This document shows, one piece after another, positions 36,951-47,212 of a DNA stretch of 64,000 nt. The position numbers were made by a program, and so were the translations under genes. The notes below the pieces were generated by a model. It saw nothing but the letters and a program-made list of their open reading frames with translations. It made no database searches and had not been told where the DNA came from. The first letter of the stretch is position 1, and the number at the start of each line of letters is the position of its first letter. Source of the DNA: Pseudorhodoferax soli (GTDB taxonomy: Bacteria; Pseudomonadota; Gammaproteobacteria; Burkholderiales; Burkholderiaceae_C); assembly GCF_003337555.1 (NCBI RefSeq), contig NZ_QPJK01000002.1, positions 124,001 through 188,000 on the forward strand, given 5' to 3'.

Positions 36951-38867
36951 TCACTGCGCCGGCAGGCCCGCAGGTGCCGCAACTTCCATGCGGACCTTGA
37001 GGCGCTCCTTGAGCAGGTTGTAGTAAGCGACGGTCTCCGCGGCCGCCCAGGCCTGGGCGTACTGCTGGCGGATCTGCTGCTCCGCCTCGGCCGGCAGGGC
37101 GCGCGGTGGTGCGATCTTGTCGACGCGGACCACGGCATAGCCCTGCTCGGCCAGGTCGACGCCCAGCAGTGTCGGCAAGGCCGCGGGATCGGCACGCAGT
37201 GCGGCATCGATGAGCTTCGCCGGGAACTGGTGCGTGTCGTCACGCGCGATGGTCACGGCCGCTGGGAGCTTGGCCTGCGCGCCCTGCGTCTTCCACTCGG
37301 CCAGTTGCGACTCGCCCTTCTGCTTGGCCAGTTCGGCCGCGCGCTGCGCGGTCCAGCGCGCCCTGACCTGGTCCCGCACCTCGGCCAGTGTCTGCGTGCG
37401 CGCCGGGCTGTGCTCGACCACGCGTGCGGACACCAGCTGGTTCGTGCCGACTTCGACAGCTTCCGTGTTGCGCTTTTGTTGCGTGGCATCGGCCGAGAAC
37501 ACTGCCTCGAGCAGGCGGGCATTGGCCAGCGGGCCCGTGGCACCGGCTGGCGGCACGGGCGAGACGGTGGCGGTCTGGATCTGCAGCTTGAGCTTGTCGG
37601 CCACGGGCTTCAGGCTGTCGGACTGCTCGTAGACGGAGTTCGTGAAGGTCTCCGCAGCTTCGGCGAACTGGCGTTGTGCCTGCTGGGTGCGCAATTCGGC
37701 CTCCAGCTGCGTGCGCATCTCGGCAAAGCTCGGCACCTTGGGGGCGCGGATGTCGGTCAGCTGGATCACGTGGAAACCGAAATCGGACTCCACCACATCG
37801 CTGATGTCGCCCTTCTTGCCGAGGCCGAAGATCGCATCGGCGATGGGCTTGTCGATCGCGCTGCGGGCCAGGTAGTCCAGATCACCGCCGCTGGCCGCGG
37901 AGCCCGCGTCATCGGAGTTCTTGCGCGCCACATCGGCAAAGGTGGCCGGGCTCTTGCGCACATCCGCCAGGAGTTGCTCGGCACGGGCCTTGGCCTTGGC
38001 ACGCTCTTCGGCCGAGGCGCCTTTGGGTGCATTCACCAGGATGTGGCTGGCGCGGCGCTCTTCCTTGCCGGCCAGTTGCGCATTGTTCTGCGCGTAGAAG
38101 GTCTTGAGATCGTCTTCGTTGACGGTGGTGTTCTTCTTCACGGCGTCCAGGTCCAGCACCACGTACTCGATCTTTGCCTGCTCCGGCGCCTGGAACTGCG
38201 CCACATGGTCCTTGTACCAAGCCTCCAGTTCGGCGTCGGTCGGTTTCAGGCCAGCGCTGAAGTCGCCCGCCGCGAACTGCGCCACCTGCACTTCACGCCG
38301 TTGGAGGAAGGCCCCGAAAGTGGCGTCCGCCGCGGCGGCCACACCGAACGCCGATTCACCCACGCCGGCCATGACTTGGCGGGTGGAAATCTGGCGGCGC
38401 GCGTTGGCCTCGAACATCTCGGGCGTCATGCCCTGCGCGCCCACCAGCAGGCGGTAGCGCTCCACGTCCAGGCTGCCGTCCGGCTTGCGCAGACTGGCGA
38501 TGGCCGGGTCTTCCTGCAGCGCGCGCGCCAGCCGGCCATCGGTCGTCACGAGATGGGCTTCGTCGGCCGCAACGGCCAGCACGCGGTCGCGCACCAGGCG
38601 CTCCAGCGTGGCGTACTTGGCTTCGGGCGAATCCAGGAGGCGAGGATCCAGGGTGGGCGTCTGCGCCAACATGCGCTGCACCTCGTTGCGGTGCGCGTTG
38701 TCCCACTCGATCTGCTTGATCTCCGAGCCGGCCACGCGTGCCACCACATGGCCGCCTTCGTTCATCCGCGTATAGCCTTCCAACCCGAAGAACACGAACG
38801 ACGGGATGATCAGAAGGAACAGCAGTCCCATCATGATCTTGGTGTGCTGGCGGACGAAATCGAACAT
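36951..38867 (-). CDS. ppiD: Peptidyl-prolyl isomerase PpiD (SurA/PpiD family)
   Basis: A 638-aa inner-membrane-anchored periplasmic chaperone. Residues 12-34 are a transmembrane anchor (IMMGLLFLLIIPSFVFFGLE). SurA_N-like helical region follows, with a parvulin domain at about 265-365 (RRASHILVNAPKG, FADVARKNSDDAGSAASGGD, SDFGFHVIQLTDIR). It assists folding of exported proteins. It starts at ATG 38867, downstream of tRNA-Val. Confidence 0.93.
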   Translation of the reverse strand: MFDFVRQHTKIMMGLLFLLIIPSFVFFGLEGYTRMNEGGHVVARVAGSEIKQIEWDNAHRNEVQRMLAQTPTLDPRLLDSPEAKYATLERLVRDRVLAVAADEAHLVTTDGRLARALQEDPAIASLRKPDGSLDVERYRLLVGAQGMTPEMFEANARRQISTRQVMAGVGESAFGVAAAADATFGAFLQRREVQVAQFAAGDFSAGLKPTDAELEAWYKDHVAQFQAPEQAKIEYVVLDLDAVKKNTTVNEDDLKTFYAQNNAQLAGKEERRASHILVNAPKGASAEERAKAKARAEQLLADVRKSPATFADVARKNSDDAGSAASGGDLDYLARSAIDKPIADAIFGLGKKGDISDVVESDFGFHVIQLTDIRAPKVPSFAEMRTQLEAELRTQQAQRQFAEAAETFTNSVYEQSDSLKPVADKLKLQIQTATVSPVPPAGATGPLANARLLEAVFSADATQQKRNTEAVEVGTNQLVSARVVEHSPARTQTLAEVRDQVRARWTAQRAAELAKQKGESQLAEWKTQGAQAKLPAAVTIARDDTHQFPAKLIDAALRADPAALPTLLGVDLAEQGYAVVRVDKIAPPRALPAEAEQQIRQQYAQAWAAAETVAYYNLLKERLKVRMEVAAPAGLPAQ

Positions 38868-38891
38868 GAAAATGGTCTCGCAGAAATACGA

Positions 38892-38914
38892 AAGGCGAAC
38901 GGATCGTTCGCCTT
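38892..38914 (-). terminator. Hairpin after tRNA-Val
   Basis: A 9-bp perfect stem AAGGCGAAC / GTTCGCCTT with a 5-base loop, followed on the minus strand by TTCGTATTTC. Weak U-tract. Confidence 0.5.
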
Positions 38915-38926
38915 GGCCGGAGTGGG

Positions 38927-39002
38927 TGGTGGGTGCTGACGGTCTCGAACCGCCGACCTACGCCTTGTAAGGGCGCCGCTCTACCAACTGAGCTAAGCAC
39001 CC
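38927..39002 (-). tRNA. tRNA-Val (TAC)
   Basis: Minus-strand cloverleaf: acceptor GGGTGCT / AGCACCC, AGCTCAGTTGGTAGAG D-arm, anticodon loop CTTACAA (TAC), T-arm GGTTCGAGACC, encoded CCA. Confidence 0.96.
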
Positions 39003-39015
39003 CACTGCAATCGGA

Positions 39016-39288
39016 TCAGTTCAAGGCGTCTTTCAACGCCTTGCCCGGACGGAACTTGGGAACCTTGGCAGCCTTGATTTTAATCGCCGCGCCGGTGCGG
39101 GGATTGCGGCCGGTGCGGGCTGCGCGCTTGCCGACGGCGAAGGTACCAAAGCCCACCAACGACACCGTGCCGCCTTTTTTCAAGGTCTTCTTGACCGCCT
39201 CGATCGTTGACTCCAGGGCGCGCGTAGCGGCAGCTTTGGAGATGTCGGCGTTGTTGGCGATGTGTTCGATGAGTTCAGTCTTGTTCAC
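39016..39288 (-). CDS. hupB: DNA-binding protein HU
   Basis: A 90-aa histone-like protein from GTG 39288 ([20 protein letters not shown]). It carries the HU signature [25 protein letters not shown] and ends [13 protein letters not shown]. Usual length. It sits upstream of tRNA-Val and ppiD, a common betaproteobacterial order. Confidence 0.95.
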   Translation of the reverse strand: MNKTELIEHIANNADISKAAATRALESTIEAVKKTLKKGGTVSLVGFGTFAVGKRAARTGRNPRTGAAIKIKAAKVPKFRPGKALKDALN

Positions 39289-39535
39289 GAAGTGCCCCTC
39301 ACTTGGGTTGTGTGGTCGGATTCGACACGAAGTTTCCACGGCCCGCACGAGAAGCGGCGCGCATCAGGCGAAGGGAGTGGACACGAATTGTTGCGGCGTC
39401 AAAGCCCGCCGCTACCGCCTCTCAACGGGCATGCAGGGCATGGCCTCTCAGGCGGCGCGGACGCGGATTCTAGACGCATTTGCAGGGCTGCCAAGGCAGC
39501 TTGCGCAAGGTGCATCGACCATCTTTTCGGTGGTC

Positions 39536-40621
39536 TCAGAGAGCCTGTGCAATGGCCTTGCCCAGGTCCGAGGTCGAGGCCTTGCCGCCGATGTCGGGGG
39601 TGCGCGGCGCCCCGCTGCCGGGCTGCAGCGCGGTCTCGATCGCCTTGAGCACGGCGTCGTGCGCGTCCTTGTGGCCCAGGAATTCCAGCATCATCGCGCC
39701 GCACCAGATCTGGCCGATCGGGTTGGCGACCCCCTTGCCCGCGATGTCGGGCGCCGAGCCGTGCACTGGCTCGAACAGCGAGGGCGTGGTGCGCTCCGGG
39801 TTCAGGTTGGCGCTGGGCGCGATGCCGATGGTGCCGGTGCACGCCGGGCCCAGATCGGACAGGATGTCGCCGAACAGGTTGGAGGCCACGACCACGTCGA
39901 AGAAGTCTGGCCGCTGCACGAAGTGTGCGGTCAGGATGTCGATGTGGAACTTGTCGAGCCGGATCTCGGGATAGGCCTTGGCCATGGCCGCCACGCGCTC
40001 GTCCCAGTACGGCATGGTGATCGCGATGCCATTGGATTTGGTGGCGCTGGTCAAGTGCTTCTTCGGCCGCGACTGCGCGAGCTCGAACGCGAACTTCAGC
40101 ACGCGGTCCACGCCGTGGCGCGACATCACGGTCTCCTGCATCACGATTTCGCGCGGCGTGCCCTCGTACATGCGCCCGCCGATCGAGGAGTACTCGCCTT
40201 CGGTGTTCTCGCGCACGATGTACATGTCGATCTCGCCGGGCGCGCGGGCGCTGCCGTCGCGCCGTACCACGGGCGCCACGATGCCGGGCATCAGGCGCGC
40301 AGGACGCAGGTTGATGTACTGGTCGAACTCGCGGCGGAATAGCAGCAGAGAGCCCCACAGCGACACATGGTCGGCGATCTTCTCGGGCCAGCCCACCGCG
40401 CCGAAGTAGATCGCGTCGTGGCCGCCGATCTGCTCCTTCCAGTCGTCGGGCAGCATCTTGCCGTGCTTCTCGCAGTAGTCCCAGCTGGAGAAATCGAAGT
40501 GGTCGAACTGCAGGTCGATGTTGAAGCGGCTGGCGGCTGCCTCCATCACGCGCAGGCCCTCGGGCATGACTTCCTTGCCGATGCCGTCGCCGGCGATCAC
40601 GGCGATGCGTTTCTTGCTCAT
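39536..40621 (-). CDS. ttuC: Tartrate dehydrogenase / isopropylmalate dehydrogenase family enzyme
   Basis: A 361-aa NAD-dependent oxidative decarboxylase family member. MSKKRIAVIAGDGIGKEVMP, the substrate arginines in FRREFDQYINLRPARLMP, RENTEGEYSSIGGR, and the metal-binding NLFGDILSDLGPACTGTIG. The sequence flavour (YEGTPREIVMQETVMSRHG) suggests the tartrate dehydrogenase/malate decarboxylase subgroup and not LeuB. It overlaps the EamA gene downstream. Confidence 0.85.
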   Translation of the reverse strand: MSKKRIAVIAGDGIGKEVMPEGLRVMEAAASRFNIDLQFDHFDFSSWDYCEKHGKMLPDDWKEQIGGHDAIYFGAVGWPEKIADHVSLWGSLLLFRREFDQYINLRPARLMPGIVAPVVRRDGSARAPGEIDMYIVRENTEGEYSSIGGRMYEGTPREIVMQETVMSRHGVDRVLKFAFELAQSRPKKHLTSATKSNGIAITMPYWDERVAAMAKAYPEIRLDKFHIDILTAHFVQRPDFFDVVVASNLFGDILSDLGPACTGTIGIAPSANLNPERTTPSLFEPVHGSAPDIAGKGVANPIGQIWCGAMMLEFLGHKDAHDAVLKAIETALQPGSGAPRTPDIGGKASTSDLGKAIAQAL

Positions 40622-41511
40622 GGTGTGCTCCTTTTGGTGGTGGCCGGCGGGCGCACGACCAGCGCCACGCCGAAGGCCGTCAACGCCGTGCCGGCCAGGG
40701 TGAAAACGGTGATGGGCTCGCCAAACAACGCCCACGCCATCAGGGCGGTGGTCGGCGGCACCAGGTACAGCAGGCTGGTCACGGCCGTGGCCGCGCCACG
40801 CTGGATCATGAGGTACAGCAGCGAACTGCCGCCCAGCGTGAGCACCAGCACCGACCAGGCCATGGCACCGATGAAATCGGCATTCAAGCGGATGGCTTCG
40901 GTCTCCAGCAAAAGCGCCAACGGCAGCGTGACCAGCAGCGCCGCCAGGTTCTGCACACAGTTGGCAGTGGGCACGGCACAGGGCTGCAGGTAGCGCTTTT
41001 GGTAGAGCGTGCCGATGGTGATGCTGGCCAGTGCGAGCAAGGCCAGCACGAGGTTCTGCGCATCGACCTCGCCATGCCCCAGCTTGTGCCAGACCACCAG
41101 CGCCAGCCCGCCGAAGCCCAGCGCCAGACCGGCCCATTGCCGGCCCGCGACCTGGCCGCCTCGCGAAGCGACCCACACCGCCGTCAGCACGGGCTGCAGG
41201 CCCACCAGCAAGGCCACCAGGCCAGCCCCCATGCCGAGCTTGACGGCGGCCCATACGCCCCCCAGGTAGCCCGCGTGCATGAACACACCCGTCACGGCCA
41301 GATGCCGCCACTGCCTGCCGCCGACCGGCCAGGCCGAGCGTGCCACGCGTGCCCAGGCACCGAAGCACAGCAATGCCAGCGCAAAGCGCAGGGCGAGGAA
41401 CTTGAGCGGCGGCGACTGCGGCATGCCGTAACGCGCGACGATGAAACCGGTGCTCCAGATCAGCACGAACACCACCGGCATGGACCGCACCCAGCCGCTG
41501 GACAGGCTCAT
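40618..41511 (-). CDS. EamA/DMT family transporter
   Basis: A 297-aa inner-membrane protein with about ten hydrophobic helices and two EamA repeats (VFVLIWSTGFIVARYGMP; LVLALLALASITIGTLYQKR). Members export amino acids or other metabolites. In an operon with pgsA (4-base overlap) and with the dehydrogenase gene on the other side. Confidence 0.88.
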   Translation of the reverse strand: MSLSSGWVRSMPVVFVLIWSTGFIVARYGMPQSPPLKFLALRFALALLCFGAWARVARSAWPVGGRQWRHLAVTGVFMHAGYLGGVWAAVKLGMGAGLVALLVGLQPVLTAVWVASRGGQVAGRQWAGLALGFGGLALVVWHKLGHGEVDAQNLVLALLALASITIGTLYQKRYLQPCAVPTANCVQNLAALLVTLPLALLLETEAIRLNADFIGAMAWSVLVLTLGGSSLLYLMIQRGAATAVTSLLYLVPPTTALMAWALFGEPITVFTLAGTALTAFGVALVVRPPATTKRSTP

Positions 41512-42074
41512 TGGGCGCGGGCCCGGATCTCCGGGATGGCCTTCTGCAGGTAATAGACCATGGACCAGACCGTCAGCACGGCGGCGATCCAGATCAGCAC
41601 GATGCCCCACAGTGCGGTGTCGATGAAACCGAACAGCCAGCCGTCGTAGAGCAGGAAGGGAATGGCCACCATCTGCACCGTGGTCTTGAGCTTGCCGATC
41701 ATGTGCACGGCCACGCTGCGCGATGCGCCGATCTGCGCCATCCATTCGCGCAGCGCCGAAATGGCGATCTCGCGGCCGATGATGATCAGCGCCACGAACA
41801 CGTCGGCCCGGTTCAGGTGCACCAGCACCAGCAGGCTCGCGCAGACGAGGAACTTGTCCGCCACAGGATCGAGGAAGGCGCCGAAGGCCGAGGTCTGGTT
41901 GAGCCTGCGCGCGAGATAGCCGTCCAGCCAGTCGGTGGCGGCGAACACCACGAACAGCACGGTCGCGATCAGGTTGCAGGTGGCCACCGGCAACGGCAGG
42001 TAGAACACCCCCACGATGATCGGGATCGCGACGATGCGCGTCCACGTCATGATGGTGGGAATCGTCCAGAACAT
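41508..42074 (-). CDS. pgsA: CDP-diacylglycerol-glycerol-3-phosphate 3-phosphatidyltransferase
   Basis: A 188-aa membrane enzyme making phosphatidylglycerophosphate. It has the CDP-alcohol phosphotransferase motif D-G-x2-A-R-x8-G-x3-D-x3-D, here DWLDGYLARRLNQ followed by GAFLDPVADK, plus several hydrophobic helices. ATG 42074 (MFWTIPTIMTWTRI) matches the family start; an ATG three codons upstream is possible. It is next to uvrC, a conserved pairing. Confidence 0.93.
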   Translation of the reverse strand: MFWTIPTIMTWTRIVAIPIIVGVFYLPLPVATCNLIATVLFVVFAATDWLDGYLARRLNQTSAFGAFLDPVADKFLVCASLLVLVHLNRADVFVALIIIGREIAISALREWMAQIGASRSVAVHMIGKLKTTVQMVAIPFLLYDGWLFGFIDTALWGIVLIWIAAVLTVWSMVYYLQKAIPEIRARAQ

Positions 42075-42138
42075 GGCGGGCATTGTGGCATGCGACCGAA
42101 CGCCTTTTTTGCGCCCGGCCATGGCGCCGGCCCGGGTC

Positions 42139-44124
42139 TCAGTGCAAGGCTTTGTAGATGCGCTCGGCCAGTTCGCGCGAGACACCCTCGACGGTGGCGA
42201 TATCGTCCACGCTGGCCGCCGCCACGCCGCGCACGCCGCCGAAGCGCTGCAGCAGCCGGGCACGGCGCTTGGGGCCGATGCCAGGGATTTCCTCGATGCG
42301 GCTGCCGCCCGTGCGCACCTTGGCGCGCGCCGCACGCATGCCCGTGATCGCGAAGCGGTGCGCCTCGTCGCGGATCTGGGCCACCAGCATCAATGCGGCC
42401 GAGTCGCGCGCCAATTGCGCCTTGGGCCGGCCATCGGCGAACACCAGTTCTTCCAGGCCGACCTTGCGGCCTTCGCCCTTTTCCACGCCGACGATGAGCC
42501 CGATGTCCAGGCCCAGGTTCTGGAACACCTCGCGCGCCATCGACACCTGGCCGCGGCCGCCATCGACCAGCACGAGGTCGGGCATGCGGGCCTTGGATGG
42601 CGGCGGCGGTGCTTCCGCCTGCGGTCCGGCCTCGGTGGCCTCTGCGGCCTCTGCGGCCGCTTGCGCGATCGCCTGCGGCGAGAACTTGGCATAGCGCCGC
42701 GTCAGCACCTGGCGCATGGCGGCGTAGTCGTCGCCGCCCGTGATGCCTTCGATCTTGAAACGCCGGTACTCCGAGCTTTGCATCCTGTGCTGCTGGAACA
42801 CCACGCACGAGGCCTGCGTGGCCTCGCCGGCCGTGTGCGAGATGTCGAAGCACTCGATGCGGAACTGCTCCAGCGCGTCCGGCGCGAGGTCCAGCGCCTC
42901 GACCAGCGCGCGCGTGCGCGCCTGTTGCGAGCCCTCCTCGGCCAGCAGCCGGGCCAGCTGCAACGCAGCGTTCTTCTCGGCCATCTCCAGCCACTGGCGG
43001 CGCTGCTCGCGCGGCTGGTGCTGGGAGGTCACACGCTGGCCGCTGTCGGCCGACAGGGCCGCGATGAGATCCTTGGACACGGCCTCGCTCGTGATCAGCA
43101 GCGGCGGCACGGGCACACCGGTGTAGTGCTGGGCGATGAAGGCCTCGAGCACCTGCACCTCCACCGGCACGGCCGCCTGGGCATCGCTCTCGGCCTCGGC
43201 CGCCTGCAGTGCCACGGCATCGTCCACATGGCTCGGGAAGTACGGCCGGTCGCCCAGGTGGCGGCCACCGCGCACCATGGCCAGGTTGACGCAGGCGCGC
43301 CCGCCCTGCACCTTGACGGCCAGGATGTCGGCGTCCTTGTCCGAGCCCGTGTCCACCGACTGCTGGTGCAGCACGCGCGAGAGCGCGCCCATCTGGTTGC
43401 GCAGCTCGGCGGCCTGCTCGAATTCCAGCTTCTCGGCGTGGGCCATCATGCGCTGCTCCAGGCCCTTGAGCACCAGCTGGGTCTCGCCGTCGAGGAAGCG
43501 TTCGGCGTTGCGCACGTCCTCTGCGTACTCGGCGGGCGCGATGTAGTGCACGCACGGACCCGAGCAGCGCTTGATCTGGTACAGCAGGCAGGGCCGCGTG
43601 CGGTTCATGAACACCGTGTCTTCGCAGGTGCGCAGGCGGAACACCTTCTGCAGCAGCAGGATGGACTCCTTGACAGCCCAGGCGTTCGGGAAGGGGCCGA
43701 AGTAGCGGTGCTTCTTGTCCACCGCGCCGCGGTAATAGGCCACGCGCGGAAAGTCGGATGGCGCCGTCTGTCGCGAGGTCGACAGCTCGGTCGGACCGGC
43801 CCCGGTGATCTTGAGGTAGGGGTAGCTCTTGTCGTCCCGGAACAGGATGTTGTACTTGGGACCAAGCGCCTTGATCAGGTTGTTCTCGAGCAGCAGCGCC
43901 TCGGCCTCGGAGCGCACCACCGTGGTCTCCATGCGCGCGATGCTGGCCACCATGTGGCCGATGCGCGTGCCACCGTGCGTCTTCTGGAAATAGCTGGAGA
44001 CGCGCTTCTTGAGGTCTCGCGCCTTGCCGACATAGAGCAACTGGTCGGCGGCGTCGAAATAGCGGTACACGCCCGGCAGCGCGGGCAGCGCGGCGACCTG
44101 GGCGAGCAGTTCATCGGAATGCAT
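42139..44124 (-). CDS. uvrC: Excinuclease ABC subunit C
   Basis: A 661-aa nucleotide excision repair nuclease from ATG 44124. GIY-YIG domain at 12-100 ([20 protein letters not shown]), Cys-rich segment ([17 protein letters not shown]), UVR motif around 210-245, the RNase H-like endonuclease domain ([16 protein letters not shown]) and C-terminal helix-hairpin-helix pairs ([18 protein letters not shown]). An Ala/Glu-rich insertion ([19 protein letters not shown]) lies before the nuclease domain. Confidence 0.96.
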   Translation of the reverse strand: MHSDELLAQVAALPALPGVYRYFDAADQLLYVGKARDLKKRVSSYFQKTHGGTRIGHMVASIARMETTVVRSEAEALLLENNLIKALGPKYNILFRDDKSYPYLKITGAGPTELSTSRQTAPSDFPRVAYYRGAVDKKHRYFGPFPNAWAVKESILLLQKVFRLRTCEDTVFMNRTRPCLLYQIKRCSGPCVHYIAPAEYAEDVRNAERFLDGETQLVLKGLEQRMMAHAEKLEFEQAAELRNQMGALSRVLHQQSVDTGSDKDADILAVKVQGGRACVNLAMVRGGRHLGDRPYFPSHVDDAVALQAAEAESDAQAAVPVEVQVLEAFIAQHYTGVPVPPLLITSEAVSKDLIAALSADSGQRVTSQHQPREQRRQWLEMAEKNAALQLARLLAEEGSQQARTRALVEALDLAPDALEQFRIECFDISHTAGEATQASCVVFQQHRMQSSEYRRFKIEGITGGDDYAAMRQVLTRRYAKFSPQAIAQAAAEAAEATEAGPQAEAPPPPSKARMPDLVLVDGGRGQVSMAREVFQNLGLDIGLIVGVEKGEGRKVGLEELVFADGRPKAQLARDSAALMLVAQIRDEAHRFAITGMRAARAKVRTGGSRIEEIPGIGPKRRARLLQRFGGVRGVAAASVDDIATVEGVSRELAERIYKALH

Positions 44125-44232
44125 GGCGCTATTGTGGCCATGGAAAGACATCATCCTCACGCTCGCCCCTTTGCCGGGTCAGCTGACCCGGCGAAGGGGC
44201 GCGAGCTTGCTTGGGGCGGCCCGGCGCTGCGC

Positions 44233-45201
44233 TCACTCCGCTTCGATGCGGGCGCTCTTGACCACCCCGGCCCAGCCAGCCAGGTCGGCCTTGACCTTGG
44301 CACCCAGCTGCGCCGGGTCCTGGTAGTCGGCCGTGGCGCCTTGCTCCTCGGCCTTCTTGCGGAACTCCGCGCTTTGCACCACGGTGCGCGCGTCGGCCGC
44401 AAGCTTGTCGACCACGGCCTTAGGCGTCGCGGCCGGCGCAAACAGCGCGAACCACGAGGTGGCGTCCACCTTGGGCAGACCGGCCTCGGCCGTGGTCGGC
44501 ACGTCGGGCAGGCTGGGCAGGCGCTGCTTGCCGGTGACGGCCAGCACGCGCAGCTTGCCGGCCTGGATGTGCGGCATGAAGGGCGGTGCCGTGCCGAAGG
44601 TCAGGTCGACCTGGCCACCCAGCAGGTCTTGCAGGGCCGGGCCGGTGCCTTTGTAGGGCACGTGGACCATCTTGATGCCGCCCTGCTGCTCCAGCATGGC
44701 GCCTGTCACGTGCTGCAGCGAGCCGTTGCCCGAGGAGGCGTAGTTGAGCTTGCCGGGGTTGGCCTTGGCATAGGCGATCAGTTCGGCCAGCGTCTTCACG
44801 GGCAGGCCCTCGCGCACCACGATGATCTGCGGCGCCGAGATCACATTGGCCACCGGCTGGAAGTCGGCCTGCTCCCACTGGTGCGCCTTGGTCAGGTGGG
44901 GCGAGATGACGTGGTAGCCCGAGTACTGCATGAGCAGCGTGTAGCCGTCCGCCGGCGCGCGCTTGACGATGCCGGCCGCGATGGCGCCGTTGCCGCCGCC
45001 CTTGTTGTCCACGACGACGGACTGGCCCAGCACGGGCGTCAAGGCCTGCGCGAGCATGCGCGCCGACAGATCGGTCGTGCCGCCCGTGGCGGTTGGCACG
45101 ACCATGGTGATGGGCTTTTGCGGGTAGGCCTGCGCGAGGGCTGCGCCCGAGATGGCGCTCAGCGCTGCCAGCGCGAGAAGGGACCGTCGAATGCGTTGCA
45201 T
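44233..45201 (-). CDS. Bug-family solute-binding protein 1
   Basis: A 322-aa periplasmic tripartite tricarboxylate transporter receptor. Signal peptide at residues 1-23 (LALAALSAISGAALAQA), then YPQKPITMVVPTATGGTTD, VDNKGGGNGAIAAGIV, YASSGNGSLQHVTGAML and VPYKGTGPALQDLLGG, all Bug family marks. It binds a carboxylate. Adjacent to a second Bug protein and two CoA-ester enzymes. Confidence 0.92.
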   Translation of the reverse strand: MQRIRRSLLALAALSAISGAALAQAYPQKPITMVVPTATGGTTDLSARMLAQALTPVLGQSVVVDNKGGGNGAIAAGIVKRAPADGYTLLMQYSGYHVISPHLTKAHQWEQADFQPVANVISAPQIIVVREGLPVKTLAELIAYAKANPGKLNYASSGNGSLQHVTGAMLEQQGGIKMVHVPYKGTGPALQDLLGGQVDLTFGTAPPFMPHIQAGKLRVLAVTGKQRLPSLPDVPTTAEAGLPKVDATSWFALFAPAATPKAVVDKLAADARTVVQSAEFRKKAEEQGATADYQDPAQLGAKVKADLAGWAGVVKSARIEAE

Positions 45202-45227
45202 GGGTTCATGTCTCCGTGTTCAAAAAA

Positions 45228-46202
45228 TCAATCCACCTGGGCACCGGTCTCTTTGACCACGCGCGCCCACTTGGGCAAGTCGGACTGCACCAGCGCAGCC
45301 AGTTGCTGGGCCGAGCCTTTGAACGGCTCGCAACCCACGCCGGCCAGCTTCTCGACCGTCTCTTTCTGCTCCAGCGCGCTGGCCACGGCGGCCTGCAGGC
45401 GCGCCACGATGGGCGCAGGCGTTCCCGCCGGCGCGAACATCGCGTACCAGGGCGCCTGGCCGAAGCCCTTGAGCGTCTCGCCGATCGTCGGCACATCGGG
45501 CAGCGCGGCCACGCGCTTCTCGTTGACCACGCCCAGCACCTTGAGCTTGCCGGCCTTGATGAGGCCGATCACCGAGGGCAGGCTCTGCACCGACAGCGGC
45601 ACCTGGCCACCGGCCACATCGGCCGCCGCCGCCGCCGAGCCCTTGTAGGGCACATGCTGCAGCTGGATGCCGGCGGCCTTCTGCAGCATCTCGCCGATCA
45701 AATGGTTCAGCGTGCCGTTGCCGGCGGAGGCATAGCTGTACTTGCCGGGTGCGGCCTTGGCCAGCGCGATGAGCTCGGCCACGTTGTTGGCCGGGAACGC
45801 CGGGTTGGCCACCAGCGTGTAGCCTGCCGTGGCGATGGGCGCCACGGGCGTGAAGTCCCGCACCGGGTCGAAGCCGGGGTTCTTGTAGAGCGCGGGGCCG
45901 ATCACGTGTGCGCTGTCGGCCGTCACCAGCAAGGTGTAGCCGTCGGGCTTGGCGCGGGCGGTGTTGGCCGTGGCCAGCGTGCCGCCCGCACCGGGCTTGT
46001 TGTCCACCACCACGCTCTGGCCCAGCTGTTCGGACAGGCGCTGCGCGAGCACGCGTGCGATGGCGTCGTTCGCTCCACCGGCCGCCTGCGGCACGATCAG
46101 CGTGATGGGCCTGCCCGGATAGGCGTCTTGCGCGTGCGCGCCCAGGGCACAGGCGGCCAGGGCCGACAGCAGCAGGCGGCGAGTCAGCAATGGAAGCGTC
46201 AT
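45228..46202 (-). CDS. Bug-family solute-binding protein 2
   Basis: A 324-aa periplasmic receptor with a signal peptide (LLLSALAACALGAHAQ), YPGRPITLIVPQAAGGAND, VDNKPGAGGTLATANTA, YASAGNGTLNHLIGEML and VPYKGSAAAAADVAGG. Same family as the adjacent gene but clearly divergent, so probably a different ligand or a retained duplicate. Confidence 0.92.
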   Translation of the reverse strand: MTLPLLTRRLLLSALAACALGAHAQDAYPGRPITLIVPQAAGGANDAIARVLAQRLSEQLGQSVVVDNKPGAGGTLATANTARAKPDGYTLLVTADSAHVIGPALYKNPGFDPVRDFTPVAPIATAGYTLVANPAFPANNVAELIALAKAAPGKYSYASAGNGTLNHLIGEMLQKAAGIQLQHVPYKGSAAAAADVAGGQVPLSVQSLPSVIGLIKAGKLKVLGVVNEKRVAALPDVPTIGETLKGFGQAPWYAMFAPAGTPAPIVARLQAAVASALEQKETVEKLAGVGCEPFKGSAQQLAALVQSDLPKWARVVKETGAQVD

Positions 46203-46234
46203 GTTTCTGTCTCCTCTCGTTGTCGAAAAATCGT

Positions 46235-47212
46235 TCAGGCGCGCGCCAATGCGCGCACGCGCGTCGCCTCGAAGTCCGCTGGCACGGGGTGCAGGTCGAG
46301 CCGGCGGCCGGCCTTGACGATCTGGCCCGGCAGCTCGTGGCCGATCAGCGCCGGCAGGCGCCGGGCCGCGGCGATCAGCTGCGCCAGGTCGACCCCCGTG
46401 TCGTAGCCCATCAGTTGCAGCGCGTGCACGATCTCCTCGCTGCAGACATTGCCCGACGCGCCCGGCGCATACGGGCAGCCGCCCAGGCCGCCCAGCGAGG
46501 TGTCGTAGCAGTCCACGCCAGCCGCGATGCCCGCCAGCACATTGGCCAACCCCATGCCGCGCGTGTTGTGGAAGTGCAGCGTGAACAGCACGCCAGGCCA
46601 GCGCGCCCGCGCCGCCGCCGCGAGCGGCTGCACCTGCGAGGGGTAAGCCATGCCCGTGGTGTCGCACAGCGTGATGCCGGCTACGCCGAGATCGACGAAG
46701 CGCTGCACCCAGCCGAACACGGCCTCAGACGCCACGTCGCCCTCCATCGGGCAGCCGAACACGCAGGACAACGAGACGTTGACCGACACGCCGGCGGACT
46801 GCGCCGTGGCGATGACCTGGGCCAGCGCCGCGAATGACCGTTCCTGCGTCATGCGCAGGTTGGCCAGGTTGTGGGTGGCGCTGGCCGACATGACCAGGTT
46901 CAACTCGTCGGTGCGGGCCTCGATGGCGCGCTCGGCCCCGCGCACGTTGGGCACCAGCGCGGTGTAGACCACACCAGGCACACGGGTGATCTCGCGCATC
47001 ACGATCTCGGCGTCGCGCAGCGCCGGGATGGCGCTGGGCGAAACGAACGAGGTGACCTCGATCTTGGACAGCCCGGCCGCCGACAGCGCGTTGGCCAGCG
47101 CGATCTTCTCTTCGGTCGGCACGAAGGCCTGCTCCATCTGCAGGCCGTCGCGCATGCCGACCTCCTGGATATGGATGCGCCGGCCGGCGCCTTGCCAGAT
47201 GTCGTTGCTCAT
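46235..47212 (-). CDS. HMG-CoA lyase family enzyme
   Basis: A 325-aa class II aldolase-like TIM barrel. Metal/substrate motif QEVGMRDGLQ near residue 20, ITLCDTTGMAYP, metal histidines in LHFHNTRGMGLAN, and the catalytic cysteine loop SLGGLGGCPYAPGASGN. Family members cleave 3-hydroxy-3-methylglutaryl-CoA to acetoacetate and acetyl-CoA, or related citramalyl-type CoA esters. The stop of the upstream CoA-transferase overlaps its start (47209-47212), so the two are co-translated. Confidence 0.9.
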   Translation of the reverse strand: MSNDIWQGAGRRIHIQEVGMRDGLQMEQAFVPTEEKIALANALSAAGLSKIEVTSFVSPSAIPALRDAEIVMREITRVPGVVYTALVPNVRGAERAIEARTDELNLVMSASATHNLANLRMTQERSFAALAQVIATAQSAGVSVNVSLSCVFGCPMEGDVASEAVFGWVQRFVDLGVAGITLCDTTGMAYPSQVQPLAAAARARWPGVLFTLHFHNTRGMGLANVLAGIAAGVDCYDTSLGGLGGCPYAPGASGNVCSEEIVHALQLMGYDTGVDLAQLIAAARRLPALIGHELPGQIVKAGRRLDLHPVPADFEATRVRALARA